Below are positions 1 through 8,749 of a DNA stretch of 38,858 nucleotides, piece after piece; positions within the stretch are counted from its first letter, which is position 1, and every line of letters begins with the position of its first letter. The notes below the pieces were generated by a model. That model was not told where the DNA came from. It saw only the letters and a program-made list of their open reading frames with translations, and did not search any database. This DNA comes from Alphaproteobacteria bacterium (GTDB lineage: Bacteria; Pseudomonadota; Alphaproteobacteria; UBA9219), in NCBI GenBank assembly GCA_009779135.1, contig WREW01000011.1, positions 1-38,858 of the forward strand, read 5' to 3'. The position numbers were made by a program, and so were the translations under genes.

Positions 1-90
1 CTGTCCTAGGATAGGGACATGTTTTTTTCACGTAGCCATAACGCAATCAACCTCACCATTTAATTCGTAAGGTCGTTTGCTTCAAATCAG

Positions 91-124
91 AACCCAGACA
101 CATTGTGGCTTGGGTTTTTCTTTT
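91..124 (+). terminator. Possible rho-independent terminator upstream of the MobC-like gene
   Basis: AACCCA at 91-96 pairs with TGGGTT at 111-116, and an inner CAC/GTG extends the hairpin across a small bulge. A T-rich tail follows (TTTTTCTTTTCTC). It would end a transcript arriving from left of the window. The stem is interrupted, so this is tentative. Confidence 0.4.
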
Positions 125-141
125 CTCAAAAGGAAACTTTG

Positions 142-699
142 ATGACTGACTCCCTTCAACTCCATTTTCGCAAAACAGCCCGTAATATGTGCCGCCCTGC
201 GCAGGCCTATGAAAGCCTGAAAGCCACACCCCATACGTCTGAAACATTGTCAGACAATTTGTCTGACAAAACATTTAAAAGCTCCGCGCAAGTTGAGAGT
301 TATGTGAAACGCGGTGCTGTTTCACATAACTCCAGCGGGCTAAAGCCCGATAAGACGAGAACCGTTCACCTTGGTATAAGGCTGTCAACGGCGGAACGAG
401 ATATTCTCGCCGGACATGCCGAAAGGAACAACTTAACCATAAGCCAATATGCCCGACTTGTTCTTTTAAAGAGTCCGGCGCTTGATCCGCACAGGCATAA
501 ACTGCTTCTTAGGGCCGTCTATCAGCTTACGCGCCAAGGCGTGAATCTCAATCAAATTGCTAAGCAGTTAAATAGCTATCCGGAATCATCCGAAGCCGCC
601 GAGGCCATCCTTGAAATCCGACAAGCCTATTCAGAAACATCCGTCACTGTTCACCATGCCCTTGTCGAAGGAAGGGCTGGTAACTGGACGATGGAATAA
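142..699 (+). CDS. MobC-like plasmid mobilisation protein
   Basis: The 185-residue protein resembles MobC relaxosome accessory proteins, which bind oriT beside a relaxase and help nick or melt it. The central part (RTVHLGIRLSTAERDIL, then a NNLTISQYAR helix) has the look of a ribbon-helix-helix DNA-binding fold. The C-terminal half carries GVNLNQIAKQLN, the most recognisable MobC signature (family GNNLNQIA). The first 60 or so residues are low-complexity and unassigned. The start at 142 is chosen because AGGAA lies 5 bases upstream; an in-frame ATG at 103 has no such site. It is followed by a 70-residue ORF and the serine recombinase in the same direction. No relaxase gene is visible, so the element is either cut by the window edge or degraded. 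Confidence 0.7.
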   Translation: MTDSLQLHFRKTARNMCRPAQAYESLKATPHTSETLSDNLSDKTFKSSAQVESYVKRGAVSHNSSGLKPDKTRTVHLGIRLSTAERDILAGHAERNNLTISQYARLVLLKSPALDPHRHKLLLRAVYQLTRQGVNLNQIAKQLNSYPESSEAAEAILEIRQAYSETSVTVHHALVEGRAGNWTME

Positions 700-730
700 A
701 AACTTTATTACCAACACAAAGGAGGAAATA

Positions 731-943
731 ATGGAAACACTATCAAACACACACACCACAGAAAAAACACCTGATACAGCCAATACAGTACAAATCTTTG
801 ATTGCAATTCTTCTTACACTGTCCCTAACCTGAACGATCAGCCCGAAAGCATGATGGTGCCGGAAATGCTCACACTCATCGACATTTTGGCACGACAAGC
901 TGCGCGAGAGATTTGCAATCCTGAAAAAGGAGGCCTCATATGA
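731..943 (+). CDS. Small hypothetical protein of the tRNA-Met element
   Basis: A 70-residue acidic, Thr/Asn-rich protein that I do not recognise. The start is supported by a strong GGAGGAAA site directly upstream (721-728). Its stop overlaps the recombinase start (ATGA at 940-943), so the two are probably translationally coupled. The middle (residues 40-60) could form one amphipathic helix (PEMLTLIDILARQAAREI). Position and coupling suggest a small accessory to the recombinase, for example a directionality factor, but nothing in the sequence proves this. Confidence 0.55.
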   Translation: METLSNTHTTEKTPDTANTVQIFDCNSSYTVPNLNDQPESMMVPEMLTLIDILARQAAREICNPEKGGLI

Positions 944-2571
944 TATATGCGATCTATGCCCGTTACAGCTCCGATCTTCAAAGTGAACATTCCATTGAAG
1001 ATCAAGTCCGCCTTTGCCGCGAACGCATAGAGCAAAGCGGCGGCCATGTTGGGGAAATCTATACAGACGCCGCGATCAGCGGCGCGTTCGTTATCAACCG
1101 CCCGGGCATTCGAACTTTGCTTGAAGACGCCCGTCGTGGAAAGTTTGACCGTGTTATGGCCGAAGCACTTGACCGTATCAGCCGCGATCAAGAAGATGTG
1201 GCCGCTATTTTCAAACGGCTTTCACACCTCGACATTAAAATACACACGCTTTCCGAAGGTGAAATCTCAGAGCTTCATATCGGTTTGAAAGGCACGATGA
1301 ACGCTCTGTTCTTGAAGGATATTGCCGCAAAAGTCCGGCGTGGCCAGCGCGGGCGTTTGGAAGATGGATTGGCTCCTGCCGGCATTTGTTACGGCTATCG
1401 CCCTGTCCACGAGATGAACGCGCGAGGCGAAGTCAGCCGCGGCAAGCGTGAAATTATTGAAGATCAAGCCGACATCATCCGCCGCATTTTCAAAGAATAT
1501 GTGGCAGGCGTAAGCCCGCGAGCCATTGCCAAAACTCTTAATATAGAAGGAATCCCTAGCCCGCGCGGCGGCCAATGGGTGGCTTCGGCTATCAATGGCA
1601 GCCGTTCACGTAAAAGCGGCATTTTGCATAACGAGCTTTACGTTGGGCGTATGACTTACAACCGCCAAACTTTCCGCAAAGACCCTGACACAGGCAAACG
1701 TATTCCCCGCATTAACCCGCAAAGCGAGTGGAAAACAGCCGAAGTTCCCGATCTTCGCATTATACCGGACGAGCTATGGAACCGCGTTCATGCCATCAAA
1801 TACCAAAAAAGCAAAAATATGCCCATTCATAGAACACGCCGCCCTAAGCACCTCTTTTCCGGCCTTGTACATTGCGGAACTTGTGGCGGAAGCTATACCA
1901 TCAATGGCGGCTCGCAACTAAGATGTAGCAAAAGGCGTGAAAGCGGCATATGTACCAACAACCGCGTTGTTTCCGTTGAAACGCTGGAAACCAAAATCCT
2001 GCAAGGGTTAGAACGCCGTCTGCTTTCCGAGGAAGCCTTTGCGCGTTTTGTAAAAACCTATAACGAAGAACGCGCCGCAATTCGGGCCGAACTCAACAAA
2101 CGCCATAATACCCGTGAAAAAGAACTGGCCGCAGCCAGCAAGCGTATCAAGCAAATCATTGACGCCGTTTGCGAGGGCTTTAAATCCAACGCCATGCGCG
2201 AAGAACTAATGGCCCTTGAGAAAAGGGTTGAGGAACTTAATCTGGAAACCAAACTCGAAAGAGATGTGCCGTCCAATGTCATTGAAATCCATCCTCAACT
2301 TCCGGTTATTTACGAAAAAAAGGTCAAGACCCTGCGCCAAGCCCTGAACCAAGGCCACACAGCCCGTGCCGAGGCCATAGAAGCCCTACGGGCCATGATA
2401 ACGGACATTACGGTAAAAGCGGGCGCGAAGAAGGGAGAGGTCATCCTTGAGCTTCACGGCTCAATCCCTGCCGTTTTGGCCTTTGCCGCAGGCAAGGAGG
2501 GTTCAAATCACGATCATACTGCATTAGTGGTAGCAGCGGAGGGATTTGAACCCCCGACCAAGGGATTATGA
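940..2571 (+). CDS. Large serine recombinase (resolvase/recombinase family)
   Basis: The 543-residue protein is a site-specific DNA integrase/excisionase of the large serine recombinase class. The N-terminal resolvase domain (about 1-150) has the YARYSSDLQS motif with predicted nucleophile Ser10, preceded by Arg8, and the DRISRD arginines near residue 80. A Recombinase domain follows (about 160-290), then a zinc ribbon with HCGTCGG and two later cysteines (about 308-338), then a long charged coiled-coil-like segment (about 370-450). The start has AAAGGAGG upstream and overlaps the previous stop. The last residues (AEGFEPPTKGL) are antisense translation of tRNA-Met, so the natural C-terminus has been set by the insertion target. 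Family assignment is secure; the tRNA as attB is inference. Confidence 0.92.
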   Translation: MIYAIYARYSSDLQSEHSIEDQVRLCRERIEQSGGHVGEIYTDAAISGAFVINRPGIRTLLEDARRGKFDRVMAEALDRISRDQEDVAAIFKRLSHLDIKIHTLSEGEISELHIGLKGTMNALFLKDIAAKVRRGQRGRLEDGLAPAGICYGYRPVHEMNARGEVSRGKREIIEDQADIIRRIFKEYVAGVSPRAIAKTLNIEGIPSPRGGQWVASAINGSRSRKSGILHNELYVGRMTYNRQTFRKDPDTGKRIPRINPQSEWKTAEVPDLRIIPDELWNRVHAIKYQKSKNMPIHRTRRPKHLFSGLVHCGTCGGSYTINGGSQLRCSKRRESGICTNNRVVSVETLETKILQGLERRLLSEEAFARFVKTYNEERAAIRAELNKRHNTREKELAAASKRIKQIIDAVCEGFKSNAMREELMALEKRVEELNLETKLERDVPSNVIEIHPQLPVIYEKKVKTLRQALNQGHTARAEAIEALRAMITDITVKAGAKKGEVILELHGSIPAVLAFAAGKEGSNHDHTALVVAAEGFEPPTKGL

Positions 2572-2602
2572 TTCCCCTGCTCTACCGCTGAGCTACGCTG
2601 CC
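2528..2602 (-). tRNA. tRNA-Met (CAU), elongator type
   Basis: The minus strand folds as a cloverleaf of 75 nt including encoded CCA. The acceptor stem is GGCAGCG/CGCTGCT, the anticodon stem GGGGA/TCCCT and the anticodon loop ATCATAA, giving CAT. The GAATCATAATCC anticodon arm is typical of alphaproteobacterial elongator tRNA-Met; tRNA-Ile2(CAU) is the less likely alternative. Its 3' half is overlapped on the opposite strand by the end of the serine recombinase gene. Confidence 0.93.
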
Positions 2603-2621
2603 ACACCATAAATGCGAAGCG

Positions 2622-2652
2622 AGTATAATATATAGTTTCTCTAAAAAATCAA
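2622..2652 (-). promoter_or_regulatory. Candidate promoter of tRNA-Met
   Basis: On the minus strand TTGATT (2647-2652) and TATACT (2622-2627) are 19 bases apart, about 20 bases ahead of the mature tRNA end. A GAAACTAT sequence, which recurs upstream of other genes in this window, lies between them (2632-2639). Confidence 0.35.
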
Positions 2653-2658
2653 GGCGGC

Positions 2659-2733
2659 TGGTGGGCAGTGAGAGTTTCGAACTCCCGACCCTCTCGGTGT
2701 AAACGAGATGCTCTACCACTGAGCTAACTGCCC
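2659..2733 (-). tRNA. tRNA-Val (UAC)
   Basis: Minus-strand cloverleaf, 75 nt with encoded CCA. The acceptor stem is GGGCAGT/ACTGCCC, the anticodon stem TCTCG/CGAGA and the loop TTTACAC, giving TAC. It follows the HU gene by only a few bases, the arrangement commonly seen in alphaproteobacteria (lon, HU gene, tRNA-Val), so it may be processed from the HU transcript. Confidence 0.95.
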
Positions 2734-2739
2734 GGTTAT

Positions 2740-3039
2740 TTAGCTTTTCACGCTATTGACGATTTCCTTGAGCTGCTTGCCGGCGCGAAACTTGGGCATG
2801 CGGGAAGATTCAATATCAATCTCCTCCCCCGTGCGCGGGTTGCGACCCTTGGAAGCCTCGCGCTTGGAGACATAAAAATTACCAAAACCCACAAGCCTAA
2901 CTTCATCGCCTTTTTTAAGGGCGCTTTCAATCGTCTCAAGCACGGCATCAATAATAATGGACACAGAAGCTTTCGACAAATCCAGCTTGGTCAGACTTTT
3001 GTTGTCAGCAACAGCGGCGACAAACTCATTTTTATTCAC
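2740..3039 (-). CDS. hupB: HU family DNA-binding protein
   Basis: The 99-residue protein is a nucleoid-associated HU protein, which binds and bends DNA as a dimer. The family signature is visible: GFGNFYVSKREASKGRNPRTG in the DNA-binding arm, with the arm-tip NP proline, and a C-terminal KFRAGKQLKEIVN helix. The length is usual for HU. The start codon is GTG (3037-3039, read on minus), supported by AGGAG eight bases upstream. Its neighbours are lon upstream and tRNA-Val immediately downstream, the usual alphaproteobacterial context. HU rather than IHF is favoured by the length and gene position. Confidence 0.95.
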   Translation of the reverse strand: MNKNEFVAAVADNKSLTKLDLSKASVSIIIDAVLETIESALKKGDEVRLVGFGNFYVSKREASKGRNPRTGEEIDIESSRMPKFRAGKQLKEIVNSVKS

Positions 3040-3108
3040 GATGAAACTCCTTTCGTCATTGCAATTTGAAGGGCGAGTTTAATTTAGCTTATCAATGCGT
3101 GCAAGGCC

Positions 3109-5553
3109 CTAATGGCGCATGTCGCCTTCATTTTCGCGCTTTCCGCGTGAAGAGCCCTTGCTTACGGAAGCCATCTTTTTGTCGTCCGGAACGCGAGGAT
3201 CATCCGCATCATCCCATATAATGGGAGTCAGCGGTTTGGTTAACGCAACCTTTAGAACCTCGTCCACCGTGTTGGTAAAGATGATCTTCAGCCCCTTTTT
3301 CACATTGTCCGGTATCTCGGCCAGATCTTTTTCGTTTTCTTTGGGGATGCAGACGGTGGTAAGCCCTCCACGCAAGGCGGCCAGAAGCTTCTCTTTCAGC
3401 CCGCCGATCGGCAGAACGCGGCCCCGCAAGGTGATCTCCCCCGTCATGGCCACGTCCTTATGAATAGGAATGCCCGTCAGTACCGAGACAATCGAGGTCA
3501 CCATCCCCACCCCCGCGCTCGGCCCATCTTTGGGCGTAGCGCCCTCGGGCACATGAACATGGATGTCGCGTTTTTCAAGCACATCACGCTTGATCCCGAA
3601 TTGAGCCGCGCGCGCCTTAACGTAACTTTCTGCCGCCTGAACGGATTCCCGCATCACATCGCCAAGCTTGCCGGTGATCGTGATCTTGCCTTTGCCGGGG
3701 AGCGATGCCGCTTCAATGGAAAGCAACTCGCCACCGACTTCAGTCCAAGCAAGGCCAGTTGTCACGCCGATTAAATCATCAGTTTCAATCTCGCCGAAGC
3801 GGAACTTTTTCACGCCGAGATATTTTTCAAGATTCCGCCTTGTGATATGAATGGTTTTCAGGCTGCTTTTCAGCAGAATCTCCTTGATTGCCTTGCGCGA
3901 GAGTTTTGCGATTTCACGCTCAAGATTACGAACGCCGGCTTCGCGCGTGTAATAGCGAATAATATCCCGCAAAGCATCTTCCGAGATTGAGAACTCGGAT
4001 TTTTTAAGCCCGTGCTCCTTCATCATCTTGGAGATCAAATGGCGCTGCGCGATCTGAACTTTTTCATCCTCAGTGTAACCGGCAAGGCGAATAATCTCCA
4101 TACGATCCAGCAAAGGCTGAGGCATTTTAAAAGTGTTGGCCGTACAAACGAACATCACGTCCGAGAGATCATAATCTACCTCAAGATAATGATCGTTGAA
4201 AGTGTTGTTCTGCTCGGGATCCAAAACTTCAAGCAGCGCCGAAGACGGATCACCCCGCCAGTCCGAACCAAGCTTATCCACCTCATCCAAAAGGAACAGA
4301 GGATTTGACGCTTTGGCCTTCTTCATACCCTGAACGATTTTTCCGGGCATGGAGCCGATATAAGTGCGCCGGTGACCGCGTATTTCCGATTCATCCCGCA
4401 CGCCGCCCAAAGACATGCGCACAAAATTGCGCCCTGTCGCGCGCGCAATGGACTTGCCGAGCGAAGTTTTCCCAACGCCCGGAGGCCCCACAAGACAAAG
4501 AATAGGCCCCTTGATTTTCCCTTGCCGTTGTTGAACAGCCAGATATTCCAAAATCCGCTCCTTGACTTTTTCAAGCCCATAATGATCGACATCCAAAATC
4601 TTTTGCGCTTCCTTGATATTGCGTCGCGTTTTTGAACGCTTGTTCCATGGAATGCATGTCATCCAGTCAAGATAATTACGCACAACCGTAGCCTCGGCGG
4701 ACATCGGACTCATGGCGCGGAGTTTTTTAAGTTCGCTCAAGCATTTCTCTGTCGCTTCCTTGGACATTTTAAGGGCTTTGATCTTGCCCTCAAGCTCCGA
4801 AACTTCATCCTTGCCGTCCTCGGTTTCGCCAAGCTCCTTTTGAATGGCCTTCATTTGTTCGTTGAGATAATATTCGCGCTGCGTTTTTTCCATCTGCTTT
4901 TTAACGCGCGTGCGGATGCGTTTTTCAACTTGAAGAACGCCGATCTCGCCTTCCATATGGCCGAAGATGCGCTCCAGACGGTCATTGACGGAAACAATCT
5001 CAAGCAGCTCCTGCTTTTCGGGAATCTTGAGCGCCAGATGCGAAGCAATCGTATCCGCAAGCCGCGAAGCATTATCAATCTGCCCGACCGAGACCATCAC
5101 CTCAGGCGGTATTTTTTTGTTGAGTTTGATATATTGCTCAAACTGATCCACAACAGCGCGGGAAAGAGCATCAAGCTCCGACTTATCGCCCGTATATTCA
5201 TCAATCGGCTCGGCAAAGGCCTGAAAGAAATCCTGATTGTCCGTGAAACGCTCCACGCGCGCGCGGGAACTTCCTTCGACCAGCACCTTGACCGTGCCGT
5301 CCGGCAATTTCAAAAGTTGAAGAACCGTCCCCACGGTGCCTTGCAGATAAAGATCATCTTTTTGGGGATCGTCTTGTGATGCGTCTTTCTGGGTCAGCAA
5401 AAGGATCTGCTTATCCTCTTTCATAACATCTTCAAGCGCGCGGACGGAACGCTCCCGTCCCACGAAAAGAGGCACAATCATATGGGGAAAAACAACGATA
5501 TCCCGCAAAGGCAAGACGGGGTAAAGCGCGCCGGCAGGCGATTCAATAACCAT
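3109..5553 (-). CDS. lon: ATP-dependent protease La (Lon)
   Basis: The 814-residue protein is the cytoplasmic AAA+ serine protease that degrades damaged and regulatory proteins. Order of parts: N-terminal substrate domain (about 10-205), helical linker, AAA+ module with Walker A GPPGVGKT near 356-363 and Walker B FLLDEVDK, then the protease domain. The catalytic Ser lies in PKDGPSAG (about Ser679) and the catalytic Lys in GGLKEKLL (about Lys720). The length is normal. The C-terminal 30 residues are a charged tail. The start ATG has AAAGGG 11 bases upstream. It stands upstream of the HU gene on the same strand, with 69 bases between. Caulobacter-type cells use Lon on cell-cycle regulators such as CcrM and DnaA, which would suit the divK/pleD genes here. 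Confidence 0.98.
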   Translation of the reverse strand: MVIESPAGALYPVLPLRDIVVFPHMIVPLFVGRERSVRALEDVMKEDKQILLLTQKDASQDDPQKDDLYLQGTVGTVLQLLKLPDGTVKVLVEGSSRARVERFTDNQDFFQAFAEPIDEYTGDKSELDALSRAVVDQFEQYIKLNKKIPPEVMVSVGQIDNASRLADTIASHLALKIPEKQELLEIVSVNDRLERIFGHMEGEIGVLQVEKRIRTRVKKQMEKTQREYYLNEQMKAIQKELGETEDGKDEVSELEGKIKALKMSKEATEKCLSELKKLRAMSPMSAEATVVRNYLDWMTCIPWNKRSKTRRNIKEAQKILDVDHYGLEKVKERILEYLAVQQRQGKIKGPILCLVGPPGVGKTSLGKSIARATGRNFVRMSLGGVRDESEIRGHRRTYIGSMPGKIVQGMKKAKASNPLFLLDEVDKLGSDWRGDPSSALLEVLDPEQNNTFNDHYLEVDYDLSDVMFVCTANTFKMPQPLLDRMEIIRLAGYTEDEKVQIAQRHLISKMMKEHGLKKSEFSISEDALRDIIRYYTREAGVRNLEREIAKLSRKAIKEILLKSSLKTIHITRRNLEKYLGVKKFRFGEIETDDLIGVTTGLAWTEVGGELLSIEAASLPGKGKITITGKLGDVMRESVQAAESYVKARAAQFGIKRDVLEKRDIHVHVPEGATPKDGPSAGVGMVTSIVSVLTGIPIHKDVAMTGEITLRGRVLPIGGLKEKLLAALRGGLTTVCIPKENEKDLAEIPDNVKKGLKIIFTNTVDEVLKVALTKPLTPIIWDDADDPRVPDDKKMASVSKGSSRGKRENEGDMRH

Positions 5554-5810
5554 GGAAAAACAACCCTTTCAGGAAAAAAGACCAGAAAAATCCGAACCCA
5601 AGGCACCCATCATGCCTGAAACAGCCTCAAGAAACAGTAAAAATTGGCTTCTCAATCTTAAATAAGCCCCCTCTGCGCCGCTTTCAAGGGATAGGGGAAA
5701 TATTAAGTAAGATATTGAAAAGATATGAAACTATTAGAATCCTATGGTTTCGGCAGCGTTTTTATGGTAGAAAAAATAAACATCTTTATACCTTATTGCA
5801 GGGGGACGGC

Positions 5811-6500
5811 ATGGGATACCATGATTATCGCGGGGTAGATTCCAACGGGAACGAGACCAACAACAAAGCTTGGAACTATCGCTTTTGGGACTATCTCACA
5901 TCAAAATCCCATTACCTTAAACCGCACCACAACACTTTTCTCAACACTATGAAAAAGGCGGCCAAAGAAGTCCTCACGCCTTCGGAGCAAAAAACATTCA
6001 ATAAAGCGCTCGAAAAGACCCTCGCCTGCAACATGGGGGAAAGAAATGACAAAATCTTTTTTGCCCGCCTTCCGGGGAAGGTTCAGCATATGGCGATGAA
6101 AGTCATGTGGGGATGCAATCCGGCGCAAGGCGTTATTAAGAACAAAAGGGATTATTGGAATATTCAAAACCCAAAGAATGTCAAAACCGGCTACGAAGGT
6201 GTGCCTACAGTTGTAGCTGGATCTTTCGCGCTCGCGGCCACCAGTATCTTTAATAGCCGTCCCGTTACAGCCGCGCTCTTGTTAGGCGCAGGCATGGCTC
6301 TTACCTACTTCACAGACAAGATTCTTGAAAAAAGAAAAACAGATTTAAGCCAACGTTTCAGCCGGATCGGTATTCCCTACTGCAATATTATAAAAGAAGC
6401 CGAAGAGGATTTTACAGACAGCATTGACATTCCCGGACGTCTTAGAACCGTGCGTAGAAAAGAAGCTCGGGCAAAAAACTATCATGTACTGTTTACCTAA
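5811..6500 (+). CDS. Hypothetical protein with two possible membrane segments
   Basis: I do not recognise this 229-residue protein. The N-terminal 130 residues are polar, basic and rich in aromatic residues (for example WNYRFWDYL). Two hydrophobic stretches follow at about 131-147 and 151-167, separated by a short NSRP turn, so a membrane hairpin is possible. The C-terminal 60 residues are charged. The start at 5811 is preferred over an upstream in-frame ATG at 5724 because AGGGGGA lies four bases upstream. The gene is the only plus-strand gene inside the lon-clpX-clpP-tig block and converges on clpX with a 4-base overlap of stop codons. A GAAACTATTA sequence upstream (5727-5736) recurs elsewhere as a candidate regulatory motif. 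Confidence 0.65.
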   Translation: MGYHDYRGVDSNGNETNNKAWNYRFWDYLTSKSHYLKPHHNTFLNTMKKAAKEVLTPSEQKTFNKALEKTLACNMGERNDKIFFARLPGKVQHMAMKVMWGCNPAQGVIKNKRDYWNIQNPKNVKTGYEGVPTVVAGSFALAATSIFNSRPVTAALLLGAGMALTYFTDKILEKRKTDLSQRFSRIGIPYCNIIKEAEEDFTDSIDIPGRLRTVRRKEARAKNYHVLFT

Positions 6501-7756
6501 CCCGCCGCCTCGTTCCCCTTAGGCTCGCCATGCACGATGATGGGTTGAGCCTTGCCCTCCACCACATCGCGGTTGACGACAACGCGCTCAATCCCCGGCG
6601 TTCCGGGGAGGTCAAACATACAATTCAGCAGCGCCGCCTCGATAATCGAGCGCAAACCGCGCGCGCCGGTTTTACGCGCAATAGCCTTTTGCGCAATCCC
6701 GCGAAGACCATCATCCGTCACGTCCAGCAGAACATTTTCCATCTCGAACAACCGCTGGAACTGTTTGACGATCGCGTTTTTGGGACGGGTCAGAATATCA
6801 ATCAAAGCATCTTCATCCAGATCCGACAAAGTCGCAATAACGGGAAGGCGTCCGATAAACTCAGGGATCAAGCCGAACTTCATCAGATCGTCCGGCTCAA
6901 CATCGCGCAAAACATCGCCCATGCGGCGGTCATCCGGCGCGCGCACATCAGCGCCGAACCCGATTGAAGAGCCCCGCCCGCGCGCCGAAATAATTTTGTC
7001 GAGGCCCGCAAAAGCGCCACCGCAGATAAAAAGAATGTTGGTCGTATCGACCTGCAAAAACTCCTGCTGCGGATGCTTGCGCCCGCCTTGAGGCGGAACT
7101 GCAGCCACCGTCCCTTCCATAATCTTGAGCAGCGCCTGCTGCACGCCCTCGCCTGAAACATCGCGCGTGATGGAAGGATTATCCGACTTGCGGCTGATCT
7201 TGTCGATCTCATCAATATAAACAATGCCGCGCTGCGCGCGCTCCACATTATAATCCGAAGCTTGAAGAAGTTTCAGAATGATATTCTCGACATCCTCACC
7301 GACATAACCGGCTTCGGTCAGCGTTGTGGCATCGGCCATGGTAAAAGGCACATCAATGATGCGCGCCAGAGTCTGCGCCAAAAGCGTCTTACCGCAACCC
7401 GTAGGCCCGACAAGCAGGATATTGGACTTTGACAGCTCCACCTCTGCGCTGCGCGCGCCCGAGGCCAGTCTTTTATAATGGTTGTGCACCGCCACGGACA
7501 AAACCCGCTTGGCATGCTCCTGCCCGATGACATAATCATCCAAAACGGCCTTAATATCACGGGGAACCGGCACACCGTCACCGCGCGACTTGACAAGGCT
7601 GCTTTTGCTTTCTTCGCGTATAATGTCGGTGCAAAGCTCAACACATTCATCACAGATAAACACCGTGGGGCCGGCAATAAGCTTACGCACTTCGTGCTGG
7701 CTTTTGCCGCAGAAGGAGCAATACAAGGTGCTTTTCGTATCGCTGCTTTTTGTCAT
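6497..7756 (-). CDS. clpX: ClpX, ATPase subunit of the ClpXP protease
   Basis: The 419-residue protein is the AAA+ unfoldase that recognises substrates and feeds them to ClpP. The N-terminal zinc-binding domain has Cys13, Cys16, Cys35 and Cys38 (CSFCGK and CDECVE). Walker A GPTGCGKT is at 117-124 and Walker B VYIDEIDK near 179-186. An IGF loop needed for ClpP docking is present (SSIGFGAD). The length is standard. The start has AAGGGG about eight bases upstream. clpP lies 63 bases upstream on the same strand. In alphaproteobacteria ClpXP removes cell-cycle regulators such as CtrA, which links it to divK and pleD in this window. Confidence 0.98.
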   Translation of the reverse strand: MTKSSDTKSTLYCSFCGKSQHEVRKLIAGPTVFICDECVELCTDIIREESKSSLVKSRGDGVPVPRDIKAVLDDYVIGQEHAKRVLSVAVHNHYKRLASGARSAEVELSKSNILLVGPTGCGKTLLAQTLARIIDVPFTMADATTLTEAGYVGEDVENIILKLLQASDYNVERAQRGIVYIDEIDKISRKSDNPSITRDVSGEGVQQALLKIMEGTVAAVPPQGGRKHPQQEFLQVDTTNILFICGGAFAGLDKIISARGRGSSIGFGADVRAPDDRRMGDVLRDVEPDDLMKFGLIPEFIGRLPVIATLSDLDEDALIDILTRPKNAIVKQFQRLFEMENVLLDVTDDGLRGIAQKAIARKTGARGLRSIIEAALLNCMFDLPGTPGIERVVVNRDVVEGKAQPIIVHGEPKGNEAAG

Positions 7757-7819
7757 CCCGTTATCCCCTTTAAGTTTTTTCTACCTTAAAGCCGCTTGGT
7801 TACCCGTTTATTAACATGC

Positions 7820-8455
7820 CTACGCTTCTTTCGGCTCAGGCCGCTTGACGACAACTTCATCAATCAGGCCGAACTTTTGAGCCTCCGCTGCCGACATAAA
7901 ATTATCACGCTCCACATTGGTGGCAATAGTATCAAGAGGCTGCCCTGTATGCTTGACGTAGATTTCGTTAAGCCTTTGGCGGAGCTTGAGGATTTCACGC
8001 GCTTGGATTTCAATATCCGTAGCCTGCCCCTGCGCGCCGCCGGACGGCTGGTGAATCATGATCCTGCTGTTGGGCAGGGCGTAGCGCAGGCCCTTCTCGC
8101 CCGCTGTCAGCAAAAGAGACCCCATCGAGCAAGCCTGCCCCATGCACATGGTAGCCACGGGACAGCGAATATATTGCATCGTGTCATACATGGCCAAACC
8201 CGAAGTCACCACTCCGCCCGGGGAGTTGATATAAAGAGAAATCTCTTTCTTAGGGTTTTCAGATTCAAGAAACAGAAGCTGCGCGCAAATCAGGCTGGAG
8301 ATATGGTCATGCACCTCACCCACGAGAAAGATAATGCGCTCCTTCAAAAGCCTTGAGAAAATGTCGAAAGAGCGTTCCCCGCGCGAAGTCTGCTCGATCA
8401 CCATAGGAACCAGATTCGCAAGCGTTTCAGCAGGATGACGATCGAGAGCAGGCAT
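7820..8455 (-). CDS. clpP: ClpP, proteolytic subunit of ClpXP/ClpAP
   Basis: The 211-residue serine protease forms the tetradecameric degradation chamber. The triad is visible: Ser110 in MGQACSMGS, His135 in MIHQPSGG and Asp184 in ERDNFMSA. The N-terminal stretch [15 protein letters not shown] is typical of the family. The start has AAAGGGG nine bases upstream. It lies directly upstream of clpX. tig is upstream on the same strand but separated by a terminator-like hairpin and a palindromic repeat, so clpPX likely has its own promoter in 8456-8750. Confidence 0.98.
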   Translation of the reverse strand: MPALDRHPAETLANLVPMVIEQTSRGERSFDIFSRLLKERIIFLVGEVHDHISSLICAQLLFLESENPKKEISLYINSPGGVVTSGLAMYDTMQYIRCPVATMCMGQACSMGSLLLTAGEKGLRYALPNSRIMIHQPSGGAQGQATDIEIQAREILKLRQRLNEIYVKHTGQPLDTIATNVERDNFMSAAEAQKFGLIDEVVVKRPEPKEA

Positions 8456-8477
8456 ATCCGAAAACCCCTTTCAAGTC

Positions 8478-8515
8478 TTAAAAAGAAAATAACCGCAAGA
8501 AAGGACTCCTTGCGG
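8478..8515 (-). terminator. Rho-independent terminator between tig and clpP
   Basis: Read on the minus strand, CCGCAAG (8509-8515) pairs with CTTGCGG (8493-8499) around a 9-base loop, followed by the T-rich run TTATTTTCTTTTT. It would end the tig transcript before clpP. Confidence 0.7.
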
Positions 8516-8581
8516 CCCTTAGCATAAACACAAAGGATGACACTCGCAACCCCATTGTCATCGGTAGGAACGGCTGCCCCA

Positions 8582-8740
8582 CTTGTCATTGCAAGGAAAG
8601 CCGCCGCAGACGGATTGACGCAGCAATCTCAGTGCCCCCACTTGTCATTGGCAGGCGGGCCGTAAGGCCCAACGGGCGCCATCTCTGCAATATCGTAGCG
8701 ATTGCCGCGTCAGGCCTAAAGGCCTTCCTCGCAATGACAT
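8582..8740. repeat. Dispersed palindromic repeat, copy 1 (compound)
   Basis: The left arm (8582-8630) starts CTTGTCATTGCAAGGAA and carries an inner GCCGCCGCAGACGG hairpin. The right arm (8700-8740) ends CCTTCCTCGCAATGACAT and carries AGGCCTAAAGGCCT. Between them a second, diverged left arm begins (CTTGTCATTGGCAGG at 8641), so this is a nested or tandem copy. The arms share the outer TGTCATTGC-AGGAA and inner GACGC-GCAAT parts with copies at 27883-27988 and 37339-37441. It fills most of the 294-base gap between clpP and tig. It looks like a MITE/REP-class element; no transposase is present. Confidence 0.85.
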
Positions 8741-8749
8741 GTTTTTTAA

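Larger units (their letters stand above)
1..2571. mobile_element. End of an integrated mobile element with a serine recombinase at tRNA-Met (partial)
   Basis: Three plus-strand genes (MobC-like, small ORF, large serine recombinase) sit next to tRNA-Met, and the recombinase reading frame ends inside that tRNA gene. A mobilisation accessory protein beside a site-specific recombinase suggests an integrated mobilisable element or plasmid remnant. The right boundary is probably in the 3' half of the tRNA (2528-2571). The left boundary and the second att copy lie outside the window. The relaxase expected as MobC partner is not in the visible part. That the tRNA is the attachment site is inference from the overlap; no duplicated tRNA fragment is visible here. 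Confidence 0.6.

Noticed and set aside
1-21. Short inverted repeat TGTCC/GGACA at the window start
   Set aside because: Only 5 bp per arm and cut by the window edge; not enough to call an operator or att site.
4840-5379. Long plus-strand frames opposite lon, clpX, tig, fumC and the AsmA-like gene
   Set aside because: They are antisense shadows: no ribosome-binding sites, no domains, and the opposite strand encodes complete conserved proteins.
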